This document shows, in pieces, positions 44,216-53,692 of a DNA stretch of 64,000 nt. Where the stretch lies: positions 682,001-746,000 of the forward strand of contig CAWDDF010000007.1 of assembly GCA_963801035.1 (NCBI GenBank), read 5' to 3'. The notes below the pieces were generated by a model, which worked only from the letters and a program-made list of their open reading frames with translations, was not told where the DNA came from and did not search any database. How positions within the stretch are numbered: the stretch's first letter is position 1; the number at the start of each line of letters is the position of its first letter. The stretch is from JACCZX01 sp963801035 (GTDB lineage: Bacteria; Pseudomonadota; Gammaproteobacteria; Burkholderiales; Burkholderiaceae_F). The translations under genes were made by a program, and so were the position numbers.

Positions 44216-45561
44216 CGATCGTTCAGTAGCAACTGTGCGGCTGCGCGGCCACTGCGCACCGCTGTTTCGAGCGTTGATGGGTAGTCGGACTCGGTCCAGT
44301 CTCCGGCAATGACGAAGCCCGAAAGTCGGGTTCGATTCGAAGGGCGATGCAGGTGCGGTACGGCGGCCAGCGTTGCCCGGCGGTCGGCAATTGCACGCGC
44401 ATCGACGGGCGCTGGCAAGCGCAGATCCTCGGTCAATTGCTGACCAACCGCCTGGCAAACATCTTCAAGTGGTTCGGCTTCGTGTGGCCCGCTGGAACTG
44501 ATCACTGCGGCGAGCACGCCTCGATTGCTGGGGTCGAGCGCGCCCCGATCGAACACCCACTGCGCGTAGCGCCGCTTTGGCGCATCATCCAGCAGCGCAA
44601 CGAATCCGCGTGCAATGCCAATCTCGGGCCCGTACTTCAGATACACGGTGTAGATCGGCTCGTGCTCGAAGCGGGTTAGTGCTTCGTAGATCGAGCTCAA
44701 CTCGTTGCTGCGTCCGATGATGTGCTTCATGTGCCCGGGCGCCGCAGCGTAGATAACGGCATCGACCTCGACTCGCTCGGGCTCGTTTCGCAACAGAAGC
44801 CGGAAGCGATCGTTGTGTTCGCTGCGCTCGACGCGGTCAACTCGCGCATCGCGGCGAACTTCGCCACCGTGCGCTACGACGTAGCGCTCGACCGCGTCGG
44901 GAAAGAGTGCCGAAAGATTCGCGCGCGGCAACCACATTTCGCTAGCCAAGCCTGTCGCGCCGAGCGAATCGCGTAACACATTTACAAAGATCTGCGCGGA
45001 AGCCCGGTCAAGCGGCGTGTTCAGCGAGGCCAGCGCCAAGGGCCGCCAGACGCGCCGAACGATCTGCGTTGTCTGTGCGCTTTCGCATAGCCATTGGGTA
45101 ATGCTGCGATCGGTCCCGATATTCCAACGAGATCTCTTCAAGGTGCGAAGCAACCGGATCAATGCTGACCGATCCTCGATAGCGAGTCCACGCGCAGCGA
45201 TCAATGCCGCCGCGAGATGCAATGGCGCAGGCAGCCGTGCGGCCTGCAGACGAAATCCGTCCGGGTAGCGCAGTTCGAACGGGCGCCGCTCGACGACCGT
45301 GTCAAGCGCAACGTTTAACTGCTTGAGCAGCACCGCTGTTTCCGTGTAGGCGCCTAGCAGCAGGTGCTGGCCGTTGTCGAGCACGTGCCGATGTCCCGCC
45401 AATTCGAGCGTCAGCCGCCGGGCGCGGCCTCCAAGCTCATCGCTGGCTTCGAGAAGGATCACGCCAACGCCTTGCGCAGTGAGCTCCGCCGCCGCTGCGC
45501 ATCCGGCCCATCCCGCACCGATGACGGCAACTTTTCGCGGTGCGGTCAACCGCGTACCCAT
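44212..45561 (-). CDS. hpnE: Hydroxysqualene dehydroxylase HpnE
   Basis: About 449 residues; FAD-dependent amine-oxidase-like enzyme that reduces hydroxysqualene to squalene. The dinucleotide motif VAVIGAGWAGCAAAAEL is at the N-terminus, followed by LLEASDELGGRARR, GQHLLLGAYTETAVLL and the C-terminal FAD block FVIAGDWTESDYPSTLETAVRSGRAAAQ. The start may be ATG 45561, ATG 45570 or GTG 45579; the 5' end overlaps hpnD by a few codons. It completes the HpnCDE route with the next two genes. Confidence 0.92.
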   Translation of the reverse strand: MGTRLTAPRKVAVIGAGWAGCAAAAELTAQGVGVILLEASDELGGRARRLTLELAGHRHVLDNGQHLLLGAYTETAVLLKQLNVALDTVVERRPFELRYPDGFRLQAARLPAPLHLAAALIAARGLAIEDRSALIRLLRTLKRSRWNIGTDRSITQWLCESAQTTQIVRRVWRPLALASLNTPLDRASAQIFVNVLRDSLGATGLASEMWLPRANLSALFPDAVERYVVAHGGEVRRDARVDRVERSEHNDRFRLLLRNEPERVEVDAVIYAAAPGHMKHIIGRSNELSSIYEALTRFEHEPIYTVYLKYGPEIGIARGFVALLDDAPKRRYAQWVFDRGALDPSNRGVLAAVISSSGPHEAEPLEDVCQAVGQQLTEDLRLPAPVDARAIADRRATLAAVPHLHRPSNRTRLSGFVIAGDWTESDYPSTLETAVRSGRAAAQLLLNDR

Positions 45562-46382
45562 GTGCGCCATGCAAGCCACAGCTTTCTCAGCGGTGTCAGA
45601 GCAATGCGCTGGTGCAGCACCTGAAAGTTTTCGCGCTCAAGTTCGGTCAGCAGGGCCGAGTAGATCTCGCCCATCATCAGGCCGGGCCGTTGGGACTTGC
45701 GATCTGCGGTCGGCAGCAGCGCATGCGCTTCCTGATAGACGGCGCGCGCGCGGTCCGCCTGAAAGCGCATCAGCGGTACAAAGCCGTCGACGTAGCGCGC
45801 CGCAAGAATGTCCGCCGCCTTCACGTTAAAGCGCTGTAGCTCGTCGACCGGGAGATAAAGACGCCCGCGTCGTGCGTCGTCGCCGACGTCGCGAATGATG
45901 TTGATCAACTGCAGTGCGAGCCCAAGATGGGCGGCATACCGGAGTGTCTGCGGCTCGCGATATCCAAAGATCCCCGCCGACATTTCACCAACGACGCCGG
46001 CGACCAGATGCGCGTATCGCTGCAGCGCCGGGTAGTCCAGAAAACGGTTCTGACGCAGATCGATCTGCATGCCGTCCAGGACCGCGCTCATCCGGGCTTC
46101 GGTGATCCCAAACGCTTCACCGATAAAGGGCTGCAGAGCGCGCGTTACCGGATGCGTCGGTTGACCTGCGAACAAGCGAGAGATCTCGGTGCGCCACCAG
46201 GCCAGCGTTGTTTCGGCGGCCGTGGCATCGCTGACTTCGTCGACCACGTCGTCGACTTCGCGGCAATATGCATAGACGGCGGTGATCGCGCGGCGGCGTT
46301 GCGGCGGCAGAAACAAGAACGAGTAGTAGAAGCTCGAACCGCTGCTGGCAGCTTTTTGCTGGCAATACTCGTCGGGAGTCAT
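45546..46382 (-). CDS. hpnD: Presqualene diphosphate synthase HpnD
   Basis: 278 residues of the trans-isoprenyl diphosphate synthase fold. Condenses two farnesyl-PP to presqualene-PP. Aspartate motifs DDVVDE (D44, D45, D48) and DVGDDARRGRLYLP are present. The N-terminus MTPDEYCQQKAASSGSSFYYSF is the family start. A second, out-of-frame copy of its first eight codons lies at 46495, so the start codon used now is the duplicated one at 46382. Confidence 0.92.
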   Translation of the reverse strand: MTPDEYCQQKAASSGSSFYYSFLFLPPQRRRAITAVYAYCREVDDVVDEVSDATAAETTLAWWRTEISRLFAGQPTHPVTRALQPFIGEAFGITEARMSAVLDGMQIDLRQNRFLDYPALQRYAHLVAGVVGEMSAGIFGYREPQTLRYAAHLGLALQLINIIRDVGDDARRGRLYLPVDELQRFNVKAADILAARYVDGFVPLMRFQADRARAVYQEAHALLPTADRKSQRPGLMMGEIYSALLTELERENFQVLHQRIALTPLRKLWLAWRTWVRG

Positions 46383-46495
46383 CGCGCCGTCGGCAGCCAG
46401 CAAAAAGCTGCGCGGCGCGTGTGCGCCGCGGCAGCTTCAAGGGAGCGCGAAGCGCGACCGCGCTTCGCAGGCTGGCAATACTCGTCGGGAGTCAT
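46358..46495. repeat. 25-bp direct repeat flanking an 88-bp palindromic insert at the hpnC-hpnD junction
   Basis: The same 25 bases occur at 46358-46382 and 46471-46495, each containing the first codons of hpnD. The 88 bp between contain a copy of 46348-46363 in inverted orientation (46396-46411, 16 of 16), a GC-rich hairpin pairing AAGCTG...GCGGCGC with GCGCCGC...CAGCTT, and a perfect 10-bp stem GCGAAGCGCG/CGCGCTTCGC at 46446-46467. The upstream copy is the ATGA overlap with hpnC; from it a 38-codon frame ends early. Confidence 0.85.
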
Positions 46496-47301
46496 GTTGG
46501 CAGCGGTTGAAGTGCGCGCCAGCCCATCAGTGTCCAGTCGCGCGCCGACAGCTTCGGCCGATGCGAGAAGACGTCGCCGTTGACGGCATCGATCCGCTCG
46601 AGAATACGAAGCCCGCCTTGAACGACGAGGCGCAACTCGAGTCCGATGCGTCCGCCCAGCGCTCGAGCAAGTGGCGCGCCGCGTTGCAGGAGTTCTCGCG
46701 TGCGCTGTACTTCGAACCTCATCAGGCTCTGCCAGCGCTGATCAACCGTTCCGCGTGCAATTTGCACTTCGCTTACGCCGAATCGACTTAAGTCGACCTG
46801 CGGCAAGTACACGCGGCCTTTGTCCCAATCAAGCCCGATGTCCTGCCAGAAGTTGGCTAGCTGCAAGCCGGTGCAGATGTCGTCCGACTGCTGCAGCAGT
46901 TGGGTTTCGCTGCAACGAAACAACTGCAACAACAGACGCCCGATGGGATTGGCAGAGCGGCGGCAGTAGTCGGTCAACTGTTCAAACGACTCGTAGCGAA
47001 CCGTGACGACATCTTGCGAGAACGCTGATAACAGGTCATGGAACAGCGGCAATTGCAGCTGATGCTCGCGGACCGCAGCGGCCAAGTCGCTCCAATCCGA
47101 TGGCCCTGCGAGTTCGATCGCGCGCAGCTGCGCGCGCAGATCGTCGAGTGCAGACAGGCGCTCGGCGGGCGAGGCGACTCCCTCATCGGCGAGGTCATCA
47201 GCAGTGCGGGCGAAGCGATAAATTGCGCGTACTGCGGGCCGCAAGCGTGCGGGCATCAACCACGAGGCAACCGGAAAGTTTTCATAGTGCCCGACACTCA
47301 T
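46492..47301 (-). CDS. hpnC: Hydroxysqualene synthase HpnC
   Basis: 269 residues; converts presqualene-PP to hydroxysqualene. The start MSVGHYENFPVASWLMP is typical of HpnC; the aspartate motif ARTADDLADE (D35, D36, D39) and QDIGLDWDKGRVYLP follow. The ATG at 47301 is chosen over upstream in-frame codons to 47346. Its stop forms ATGA with the ancestral copy of the hpnD start at 46495. Confidence 0.93.
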   Translation of the reverse strand: MSVGHYENFPVASWLMPARLRPAVRAIYRFARTADDLADEGVASPAERLSALDDLRAQLRAIELAGPSDWSDLAAAVREHQLQLPLFHDLLSAFSQDVVTVRYESFEQLTDYCRRSANPIGRLLLQLFRCSETQLLQQSDDICTGLQLANFWQDIGLDWDKGRVYLPQVDLSRFGVSEVQIARGTVDQRWQSLMRFEVQRTRELLQRGAPLARALGGRIGLELRLVVQGGLRILERIDAVNGDVFSHRPKLSARDWTLMGWRALQPLPT

Positions 47302-47421
47302 GGCGTTGAAGCTATCACAGCTCGCTCCGCGACTAAGCTGCTGCATCGCTTCCGTTAGAATCGCGCCGTTTCAATAGTCATGAGCGAGAGTCGCGAGCCG
47401 TAGCGACATCAGCATTGCGCC

Positions 47422-47508
47422 GCGAAGGTGGCGAAATTGGTAGACGCACCAGGTTTAGGTCCTGACGCCTTCACCGGCGTGGGGGTTCGAGTCCCCCCCT
47501 TCGCACCA
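47422..47508 (+). tRNA. tRNA-Leu (anticodon UAG)
   Basis: The acceptor stem GCGAAGG pairs with CCTTCGC, followed by A and an encoded CCA. The D arm starts GGCGAAATTGGTAGACGC, the anticodon loop is TTTAGGT, there is a long class II variable arm and a T arm GGGGGTTCGAGTCCCCC. Length 87 with CCA. It lies between hpnC (divergent) and tig. Confidence 0.95.
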
Positions 47509-47529
47509 CCGATGAACCAATAATTGAAA

Positions 47530-48876
47530 ATGCAACAGACCATACAGTCCCTTAGCGCGCTTGAGCGCCGTGTCGATCTGACCGTTCCAGCAGCGGCGAT
47601 CGAACAGGAAGTGAAGACGCGACTCGCCAAGCTCGCGCGCGACATGAAGATGCCTGGCTTTCGCCCTGGCAAGGTGCCGATCAAGATGGTCGCGCAGACG
47701 TATGGGGCGCAGGTACAGGCCGAGGTGCTGAACGACAAAGTCGGCGAAGCGTTCAATTCGGCGGTAGCTGCTGGCAAGTTGAAGGTCGCTGGGCAGCCGC
47801 GCCTCGAGGCGCGTGCGGTCGCGGACGGCGAGAACGAGTCGGAAGACGGCAATAAGGACCTGACGTTTTCAGCCACGTTCGAGATCTACCCGGACATCAG
47901 CGTAGGAGATTTGTCGGGCGTCGAAGTGCGGCGCGCCACGTGTGCGATCGGCGAGGCGGAGATCGATCGCACGTTGTACATCATGCGAAAGCAGCGCGCG
48001 ACGTTTGAAGATGTGCAGCGCGCTGCGCAGGACGACGACGCAGTAACGATCGACTTCAGGGGCACGCACGCCGACGGCGAGAACGCCGGGCAGCCATTCG
48101 AGGGTGGACAAGCCAGCGATTTCAAATTTACGTTGGGCGAGGGCCGCATGCTGCCGGAATTTGAGACAGCGGTGCGCGGAATGACACCGGGCCAAACCAA
48201 GAACTTTCCGCTCACATTTCCTGCAAATTACGGCGCGCAGGCGATGGCCGGCAAGGCCGTCACATTCGAAGTGACGGTAAAACGGGTGCAACAGCCTGTG
48301 TTGGCACCCATCGATGCGGATTTTGCGCGCTCACTCGGCGTCGCTGACGGCGATGTCGCCAAAATGCGGAGCGAGATCAAGAACAACCTTGGACGCGAGG
48401 TGGCGTCGCGTCTTAAGGCTCGCACCAAGGACCAGGCGATGGCGGCGCTGCTGGCAACGAGCTCTTTCGAGGTTCCGAAGTCACTGGTTGAGTCCGAAAA
48501 GCAACGGCTGGCCGAGGGCGCTCGCAGCGATCTGATTGCGCGGGGAATGGCGCCCAAGGATGCGCCGCTGCCGCTCGACTTGTTTGCTCCCGAGGCGGAA
48601 CGTCGTGTGCGCCTTGGCTTGTTGCTTGGAGAAGTGGTGCGCGCCAATAACCTGCAAACGAGGCCCGATCAGATCCGCAAGCTGGTTGAGGAGATTGCAC
48701 AGAGCTATGAAAAGCCGCAGGATGTGATTAACTGGTATTTGTCGGATCGCAAGCGCCTCGCTGAGCTTGAAAGCGTCGCGCTTGAGGACAACGTTACGAA
48801 TTGGGTGTTGCAGCGCGCGAAGGTTGTCGACACGCCGATCGAGTTTGACGAGTTGATGGGGCACAAAGGCAAATGA
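47530..48876 (+). CDS. tig: Trigger factor
   Basis: 448 residues: ribosome-binding tail with the GFRPGKVP signature (about 42-49), FKBP-type PPIase domain (about 150-250: VTIDFRGTHADGENAGQPFEGG), and helical C-terminal chaperone arms. It binds nascent chains at the ribosome exit. The ATG at 47530 lies 22 bp after tRNA-Leu. First of the tig-clpP-clpX-lon-hupB order common in proteobacteria. Confidence 0.96.
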   Translation: MQQTIQSLSALERRVDLTVPAAAIEQEVKTRLAKLARDMKMPGFRPGKVPIKMVAQTYGAQVQAEVLNDKVGEAFNSAVAAGKLKVAGQPRLEARAVADGENESEDGNKDLTFSATFEIYPDISVGDLSGVEVRRATCAIGEAEIDRTLYIMRKQRATFEDVQRAAQDDDAVTIDFRGTHADGENAGQPFEGGQASDFKFTLGEGRMLPEFETAVRGMTPGQTKNFPLTFPANYGAQAMAGKAVTFEVTVKRVQQPVLAPIDADFARSLGVADGDVAKMRSEIKNNLGREVASRLKARTKDQAMAALLATSSFEVPKSLVESEKQRLAEGARSDLIARGMAPKDAPLPLDLFAPEAERRVRLGLLLGEVVRANNLQTRPDQIRKLVEEIAQSYEKPQDVINWYLSDRKRLAELESVALEDNVTNWVLQRAKVVDTPIEFDELMGHKGK

Positions 48877-48887
48877 GGTATCCGGTC

Positions 48888-49523
48888 ATGAGTACAACGC
48901 AGGTGAGCGCCGCCATGGAGCCGCAGGGCCTGGGCATGGTTCCGATCGTTATCGAACAAAGCGGACGCGGGGAGCGCGCTTACGATATTTATTCGCGCCT
49001 GCTGCGCGACCGAGTGGTGTTCATCGTAGGGCCGATTACCGAGCAGACAGCAAACCTGGTGGTCGCACAGCTTTTATTTCTTGAATCAGAGAACCCGGAT
49101 AAGGACATCTCGCTGTACATCAACTCGCCGGGCGGTTCGGTCAGCGCGGGATTTGCGATTTTCGACACGATGCAATTCGTCAAGCCCGATGTTTCATCGA
49201 TCTGCATCGGCGTGGCCGCCAGCATGGGATCCTTCCTGCTTGCCGCCGGAGCCAAGGGCAAGCGGTACTCGCTGCCAAACTCGCGCATCATGATTCATCA
49301 ACCGATGGGCGGCGTTCAGGGACAGGCAGCCGACATCGAGATACACGCCAAGGAAATTCTGTATCTGCGTGAGCGGCTGAACAAGATTCTGTCGGAGCGC
49401 ACCGGCCAACCGGTCGAGAAGATCGCCAAAGACACCGATCGGGACAACTTCATGTCCGCCGACGATGCCGTAAAGTATGGCTTGATCGACAAGATATTCG
49501 TCAGCCGAAGCGAGCAACCGTAA
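48888..49523 (+). CDS. clpP: ATP-dependent Clp protease proteolytic subunit
   Basis: 211 residues. Catalytic S112 in VAASMGS, H137 in MIHQPMGG, and a downstream Asp complete the serine protease triad; INSPGGSV forms the oxyanion region. The ATG at 48888 follows GAGG at good spacing; an ATG at 48873 overlapping the tig stop (ATGA) is the alternative. It forms a tetradecamer working with ClpX. Confidence 0.95.
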   Translation: MSTTQVSAAMEPQGLGMVPIVIEQSGRGERAYDIYSRLLRDRVVFIVGPITEQTANLVVAQLLFLESENPDKDISLYINSPGGSVSAGFAIFDTMQFVKPDVSSICIGVAASMGSFLLAAGAKGKRYSLPNSRIMIHQPMGGVQGQAADIEIHAKEILYLRERLNKILSERTGQPVEKIAKDTDRDNFMSADDAVKYGLIDKIFVSRSEQP

Positions 49524-49604
49524 AGTCCGATGCCAAGCCACCGCGCCCTCCGATTTTGTTTCTCCGGTGCGCTACGCTCTTCTTCGGACTGTTGACTTTC
49601 TTAT

Positions 49605-50870
49605 ATGTCGGATAAAAAAGGCTCGAGCGAAAAACTTCTGTACTGCTCGTTTTGCGGCAAGAGTCAGCATGAGGTCAAGAAGCTGATTGCCGGACCGTCG
49701 GTCTTCATCTGCGACGAGTGCATCGACCTTTGCAACGACATCATCCGCGACGAAACGACGACCGAAGCCGGCTCGGGCGCAATCAAGTCGGATCTGCCCA
49801 CGCCGAAGGAGATCGGCACGATTCTTGACCAGTACGTCATCGGGCAGGACAAGGCCAAGCGGATCCTGTCGGTCGCGGTGTACAACCACTACAAGCGGCT
49901 GAAGCACATGGGCTCGAAGGACGACATCGAGCTCGCCAAGAGCAACATTCTGCTGATCGGCCCGACCGGGTCGGGCAAAACGCTACTCGCGCAGACGCTG
50001 GCGCGGCTATTGAACGTCCCGTTCGTGATCGCCGACGCCACCACGCTGACCGAGGCGGGATACGTCGGCGAGGACGTCGAGAACATCATTCAGAAGCTGC
50101 TGCAGAACTGCAATTACGAAGTTGAAAAGGCGCAGCGCGGCATCGTCTACATCGACGAGATCGACAAGATTTCGCGCAAGAGCGACAACCCGTCGATTAC
50201 GCGGGATGTCTCCGGCGAGGGTGTACAGCAGGCATTGCTCAAGCTGGTCGAAGGTACGATTGCGTCGGTGCCTCCGCAGGGCGGGCGCAAGCATCCGAAC
50301 CAGGATTTCGTGCAGATCGACACGACCAATATTCTGTTCATCTGCGGCGGTGCGTTCGACGGGCTCGAGAAGATCATTCGAAACCGCTCCGAAAAGAGCG
50401 GCATCGGCTTTTCTGCCAGCGTAACGAGCCAGAGCGACCGCGCGGTCGGCGAGCTGCTGCGCGATGTCGAGCCCGAGGACCTGATCAAGTTCGGGCTGAT
50501 TCCCGAGCTGGTGGGGCGTCTGCCGGTCATCGCCACCCTCGACGAGCTGAGCGAGGAAGCGCTGGTGGAAATCCTGGTCGAGCCGAAGAATGCGCTGATC
50601 AAGCAATTTCACCGGCTGTTTCAGATGGAAAGCGTCGAGCTCGAGATTCGCAACGACGGGCTCAAAGCAATCGCTCGCAAGGCACTAAAGCGGAAAACAG
50701 GTGCGCGCGGGCTGCGGTCGATCGTCGAGAGCATCCTGCTCGACGTGATGTACGACCTGCCGAGCACGAAGAACGTGATCAAGGTCGTCGTCGACGACAA
50801 CACGATCACCGGCGGAAAACCGCTACTGATCTACTCCGATCAGCCCAAAGTTGCCAGCGCTCCTCGCTGA
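49605..50870 (+). CDS. clpX: ATP-dependent Clp protease ATPase subunit ClpX
   Basis: 421 residues: zinc-binding C4 domain (C14, C17, C36, C39), AAA+ module with Walker A GPTGSGKT and Walker B (GIVYIDEIDKI), GYVGEDVE pore loop region, and the ClpP-binding IGF-type loop (SGIGFSA). Unfolds tagged proteins for ClpP. 81 bp after clpP. Confidence 0.97.
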   Translation: MSDKKGSSEKLLYCSFCGKSQHEVKKLIAGPSVFICDECIDLCNDIIRDETTTEAGSGAIKSDLPTPKEIGTILDQYVIGQDKAKRILSVAVYNHYKRLKHMGSKDDIELAKSNILLIGPTGSGKTLLAQTLARLLNVPFVIADATTLTEAGYVGEDVENIIQKLLQNCNYEVEKAQRGIVYIDEIDKISRKSDNPSITRDVSGEGVQQALLKLVEGTIASVPPQGGRKHPNQDFVQIDTTNILFICGGAFDGLEKIIRNRSEKSGIGFSASVTSQSDRAVGELLRDVEPEDLIKFGLIPELVGRLPVIATLDELSEEALVEILVEPKNALIKQFHRLFQMESVELEIRNDGLKAIARKALKRKTGARGLRSIVESILLDVMYDLPSTKNVIKVVVDDNTITGGKPLLIYSDQPKVASAPR

Positions 50871-50967
50871 ATCCTTGCCTGGATCAGCACGGTTTTAGCC
50901 GGCGTTATCAGGCCTGCTCCGAAGGCCCTCTGCGTGCTAGATTGGGTTTGCGTGGATTCCTTCCGCT

Positions 50968-50997
50968 CTTGCATTCACCCTGCGTGGGCGCATATGG
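50968..50997 (+). promoter_or_regulatory. Possible heat-shock (sigma-32) promoter of lon
   Basis: Upstream of lon, CTTGCAT is followed after about 14 bases by GCGCATAT. These resemble the sigma-32 elements CTTGAAA and CCCCATNT (5 of 7 and 6 of 8 matches by eye). lon is heat-induced in many proteobacteria, which fits. The 158-bp gap 50871-51028 holds nothing else evident. Confidence 0.35.
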
Positions 50998-51028
50998 CAT
51001 TTAAAGTCACATGAAGGGAACGACCCTA

Positions 51029-53449
51029 ATGACAACTCAGATCCTGCCGCCGGAAACCACAACGCTCCCATTGCTGCCACTGCGCGATGTCGTTGTTTTC
51101 CCGCACATGGTCATTCCACTGTTTGTCGGCCGTCCGAAGTCGATCAAGGCGCTCGAAGCTGCGATGGAGGCCGGCAAAAGCATCATGCTGGTCGCGCAGA
51201 AGAATGCTGCGAAGGACGAGCCGGAGGCCGAAGACATCTATGAGATCGGCTGTGTAGCGAACATCCTGCAGATGCTGAAGCTGCCCGACGGCACGGTGAA
51301 GGTGCTGGTCGAAGGCGCGCAGCGCGCCCGCATCGAGCGCATCGTCGACGGACCCGCACACTTCACGGCCGACGTGCTGCCGATCGTGCCCGATCACCAG
51401 TCAACCGCCGAATCCGAGGCGCTTCGCCGCGCGATCGTCACCCAGTTCGACCAGTACGTAAAGCTGAACAAGAAAATACCGGCGGAGATTCTGACGTCGA
51501 TTGCGGGCATTGATGAAGCAGGGCGCCTGGCCGATACGATCGCTGCGCATCTGCCGCTGAAGCTCGAGCAGAAGCAGAAGGTGCTGGAGATGTTCGGCAT
51601 CAACGAGCGTCTTGAGCATTTGCTCGCGCAACTGGAAGCCGAAATCGACATCCTGCAGGTGGAAAAGCGCATCCGCGGCCGTGTGAAGCGGCAGATGGAG
51701 AAAAGCCAGCGCGAGTACTACCTGAACGAACAGGTCAAAGCGATTCAGAAAGAGCTTGGCGAAGGCGAGGAGGGCGCCGATCTCGAGGAGCTGGAGAAGA
51801 AAATCAAGGCCGCCCGTATGCCGAAGGCGGCACGCGACAAGGCCACGTCCGAATTGAAGAAGCTGAAGCTGATGTCACCGATGTCGGCCGAAGCGACTGT
51901 CGTGCGCAACTACCTCGACACACTGATCGGTTTGCCGTGGAAAAAGCGCAGCCGGATCAACAACGATCTGGGCAACGCCGAGAAGGTGTTGAACGACGAC
52001 CACTACGGGCTCGAGAAGGTCAAGGACAGGATTCTCGAGTACCTCGCCGTGCAACAACGAGTCGATAAGCTGAAAGCGCCCATTCTGTGTCTGGTGGGCC
52101 CTCCGGGCGTTGGCAAGACCTCGCTTGGTCAGTCGGTCGCACGTGCTACGAATCGAAAGTTCATCCGCATGGCGCTTGGCGGCGTGCGTGACGAGGCCGA
52201 GATTCGCGGTCATCGCCGTACCTACATCGGTTCGATGCCCGGCAAGATCCTGCAGAGCCTTGGCAAGGCAGGCGTGCGCAATCCGCTCTTCTTGCTCGAT
52301 GAGGTCGACAAGATGGGCATGGACTTCCGCGGAGATCCGGCGTCCGCGTTGCTCGAAGTGCTTGATCCAGAACAGAACCATACGTTCCAGGATCATTACG
52401 TAGAGGTCGATTTCGATCTGTCCGACGTGATGTTCGTCGCCACCAGCAATACGATGAACATTCCGCCGGCGCTGCTCGACCGGATGGAAGTGATTCGTCT
52501 GTCGGGTTACACCGAAGAAGAAAAAGTGCACATCGCCTTGCAGCATCTGCTGCCTAAGCAGATGAAGACGAATGGACTGAAGAGCGGCGAGCTTTCGATT
52601 GCCGAAAGCGCGATTCGCGACATTATTCGGTATTACACGCGCGAAGCCGGCGTTCGTTCGCTCGAACGCGAGATCAGCAAGATCTGCCGTAAGGTCGTCA
52701 AGCAGCTGCTGCTGAAGAAGCCAAAGAAGGAAGACGGTCGCGTGCAGGTGACCGCGCGCAATCTCGACAAATTCCTGGGCGTGCGGCGTTTCACGTTCGG
52801 TGTGGCCGAGAAGGAAAATCAGGTCGGACAGGTGACGGGCCTTGCGTGGACCGAAGTCGGCGGCGATCTGCTGACGATCGAAGTCGCGACGATGCCGGGC
52901 AAAGCCAACGTGCATCGCACGGGATCACTGGGCGACGTGATGAAGGAGTCGGTCGAAGCGGCCCGCTCTGTAATGCGCTCCCGCTCGCGTCGTCTGGGAA
53001 TTCGTGACGAGGTTTTTGAGAAAACCGACATTCACGTGCACTTCCCGGAGGGTGCTACGCCGAAGGATGGCCCATCGGCCGGCATTGCAATCACCACGGC
53101 GCTCATTTCGGCGGTCAGCGGCATCCCGGTGCGGGCTGATGTTGCGATGACAGGCGAGATCACGCTGCGCGGTGAAGTGCTGGCCATCGGGGGTCTGAAG
53201 GAAAAACTGCTGGCGGCTCACAGAGGCGGCATCAAGACGGTGCTGATTCCCGAGGAAAACGTCAAGGATCTCGCGGAGATTCCGGACAACGTCAAGAATC
53301 GACTTGAGATCATTCCGGTCAAGTGGATCGACAAAGTGCTTGATGTCGCACTCGAGCGGCGCCCGGTGCCGCTGACGGAAGACGAAATTGCCGCCGCGCC
53401 GGCCAAGCCGCCGGAGCCGCCAGCGGTCGGCGAAGTGGTCAAGCATTAG
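51029..53449 (+). CDS. lon: ATP-dependent protease Lon
   Basis: 806 residues: N-terminal substrate domain (LPLLPLRDVVVFPHMVIPLFVGR), a long coiled coil (about 215-290), AAA+ module with Walker A GPPGVGKTS and FLLDEVDKMG, and the C-terminal serine-lysine protease domain with catalytic S683 in KDGPSAGI. Degrades misfolded and regulatory proteins. Either ATG 51011 or ATG 51029 could start it; both suit. Confidence 0.97.
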   Translation: MTTQILPPETTTLPLLPLRDVVVFPHMVIPLFVGRPKSIKALEAAMEAGKSIMLVAQKNAAKDEPEAEDIYEIGCVANILQMLKLPDGTVKVLVEGAQRARIERIVDGPAHFTADVLPIVPDHQSTAESEALRRAIVTQFDQYVKLNKKIPAEILTSIAGIDEAGRLADTIAAHLPLKLEQKQKVLEMFGINERLEHLLAQLEAEIDILQVEKRIRGRVKRQMEKSQREYYLNEQVKAIQKELGEGEEGADLEELEKKIKAARMPKAARDKATSELKKLKLMSPMSAEATVVRNYLDTLIGLPWKKRSRINNDLGNAEKVLNDDHYGLEKVKDRILEYLAVQQRVDKLKAPILCLVGPPGVGKTSLGQSVARATNRKFIRMALGGVRDEAEIRGHRRTYIGSMPGKILQSLGKAGVRNPLFLLDEVDKMGMDFRGDPASALLEVLDPEQNHTFQDHYVEVDFDLSDVMFVATSNTMNIPPALLDRMEVIRLSGYTEEEKVHIALQHLLPKQMKTNGLKSGELSIAESAIRDIIRYYTREAGVRSLEREISKICRKVVKQLLLKKPKKEDGRVQVTARNLDKFLGVRRFTFGVAEKENQVGQVTGLAWTEVGGDLLTIEVATMPGKANVHRTGSLGDVMKESVEAARSVMRSRSRRLGIRDEVFEKTDIHVHFPEGATPKDGPSAGIAITTALISAVSGIPVRADVAMTGEITLRGEVLAIGGLKEKLLAAHRGGIKTVLIPEENVKDLAEIPDNVKNRLEIIPVKWIDKVLDVALERRPVPLTEDEIAAAPAKPPEPPAVGEVVKH

Positions 53450-53463
53450 CGGACTCAGGAAGT

Positions 53464-53485
53464 CGGCGCGCTTTGCAGCGCGCCG
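53464..53485 (+). terminator. Probable terminator after lon
   Basis: A 9-bp GC-rich stem (CGGCGCGCT / AGCGCGCCG) with a TTGC loop sits 15 bp after the lon stop. A T-rich but interrupted tract follows (TTCTTTCGCTTTT). No uninterrupted U-run is present, so it may be a partial or Rho-aided terminator. The remainder to 53692 shows no gene. Confidence 0.55.
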
Positions 53486-53692
53486 GCAACTGATTCTTTC
53501 GCTTTTCGCTGTTTCCTTTTCTTCTCCTTGACACTGCTACATCGGCGCGGTTGAATAGTCGTTCACCGCTTCAACCACATCGCCATACAAATTCGGTCCG
53601 CGCCGCGATAACAAAAGCCGTAAAGAAATGCAATATGCAATGCGTCGAGCGACTGCATTAAAAGCGACAGTCAGATTTATGGGGGTGCATAA

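Noticed and set aside
46403..46403. ATG at 46403 as the hpnD start
   Set aside because: It would add MLAADGA before the conserved MTPDEYCQ and lies within the inserted segment, so it is a by-product of the insertion.
51875..52915. A 346-codon minus-strand frame inside lon
   Set aside because: It is antisense to the AAA+ domain of lon and encodes no recognisable protein; the same applies to minus-strand frames in phaC (6085-7044) and the helicase (1509-2549).
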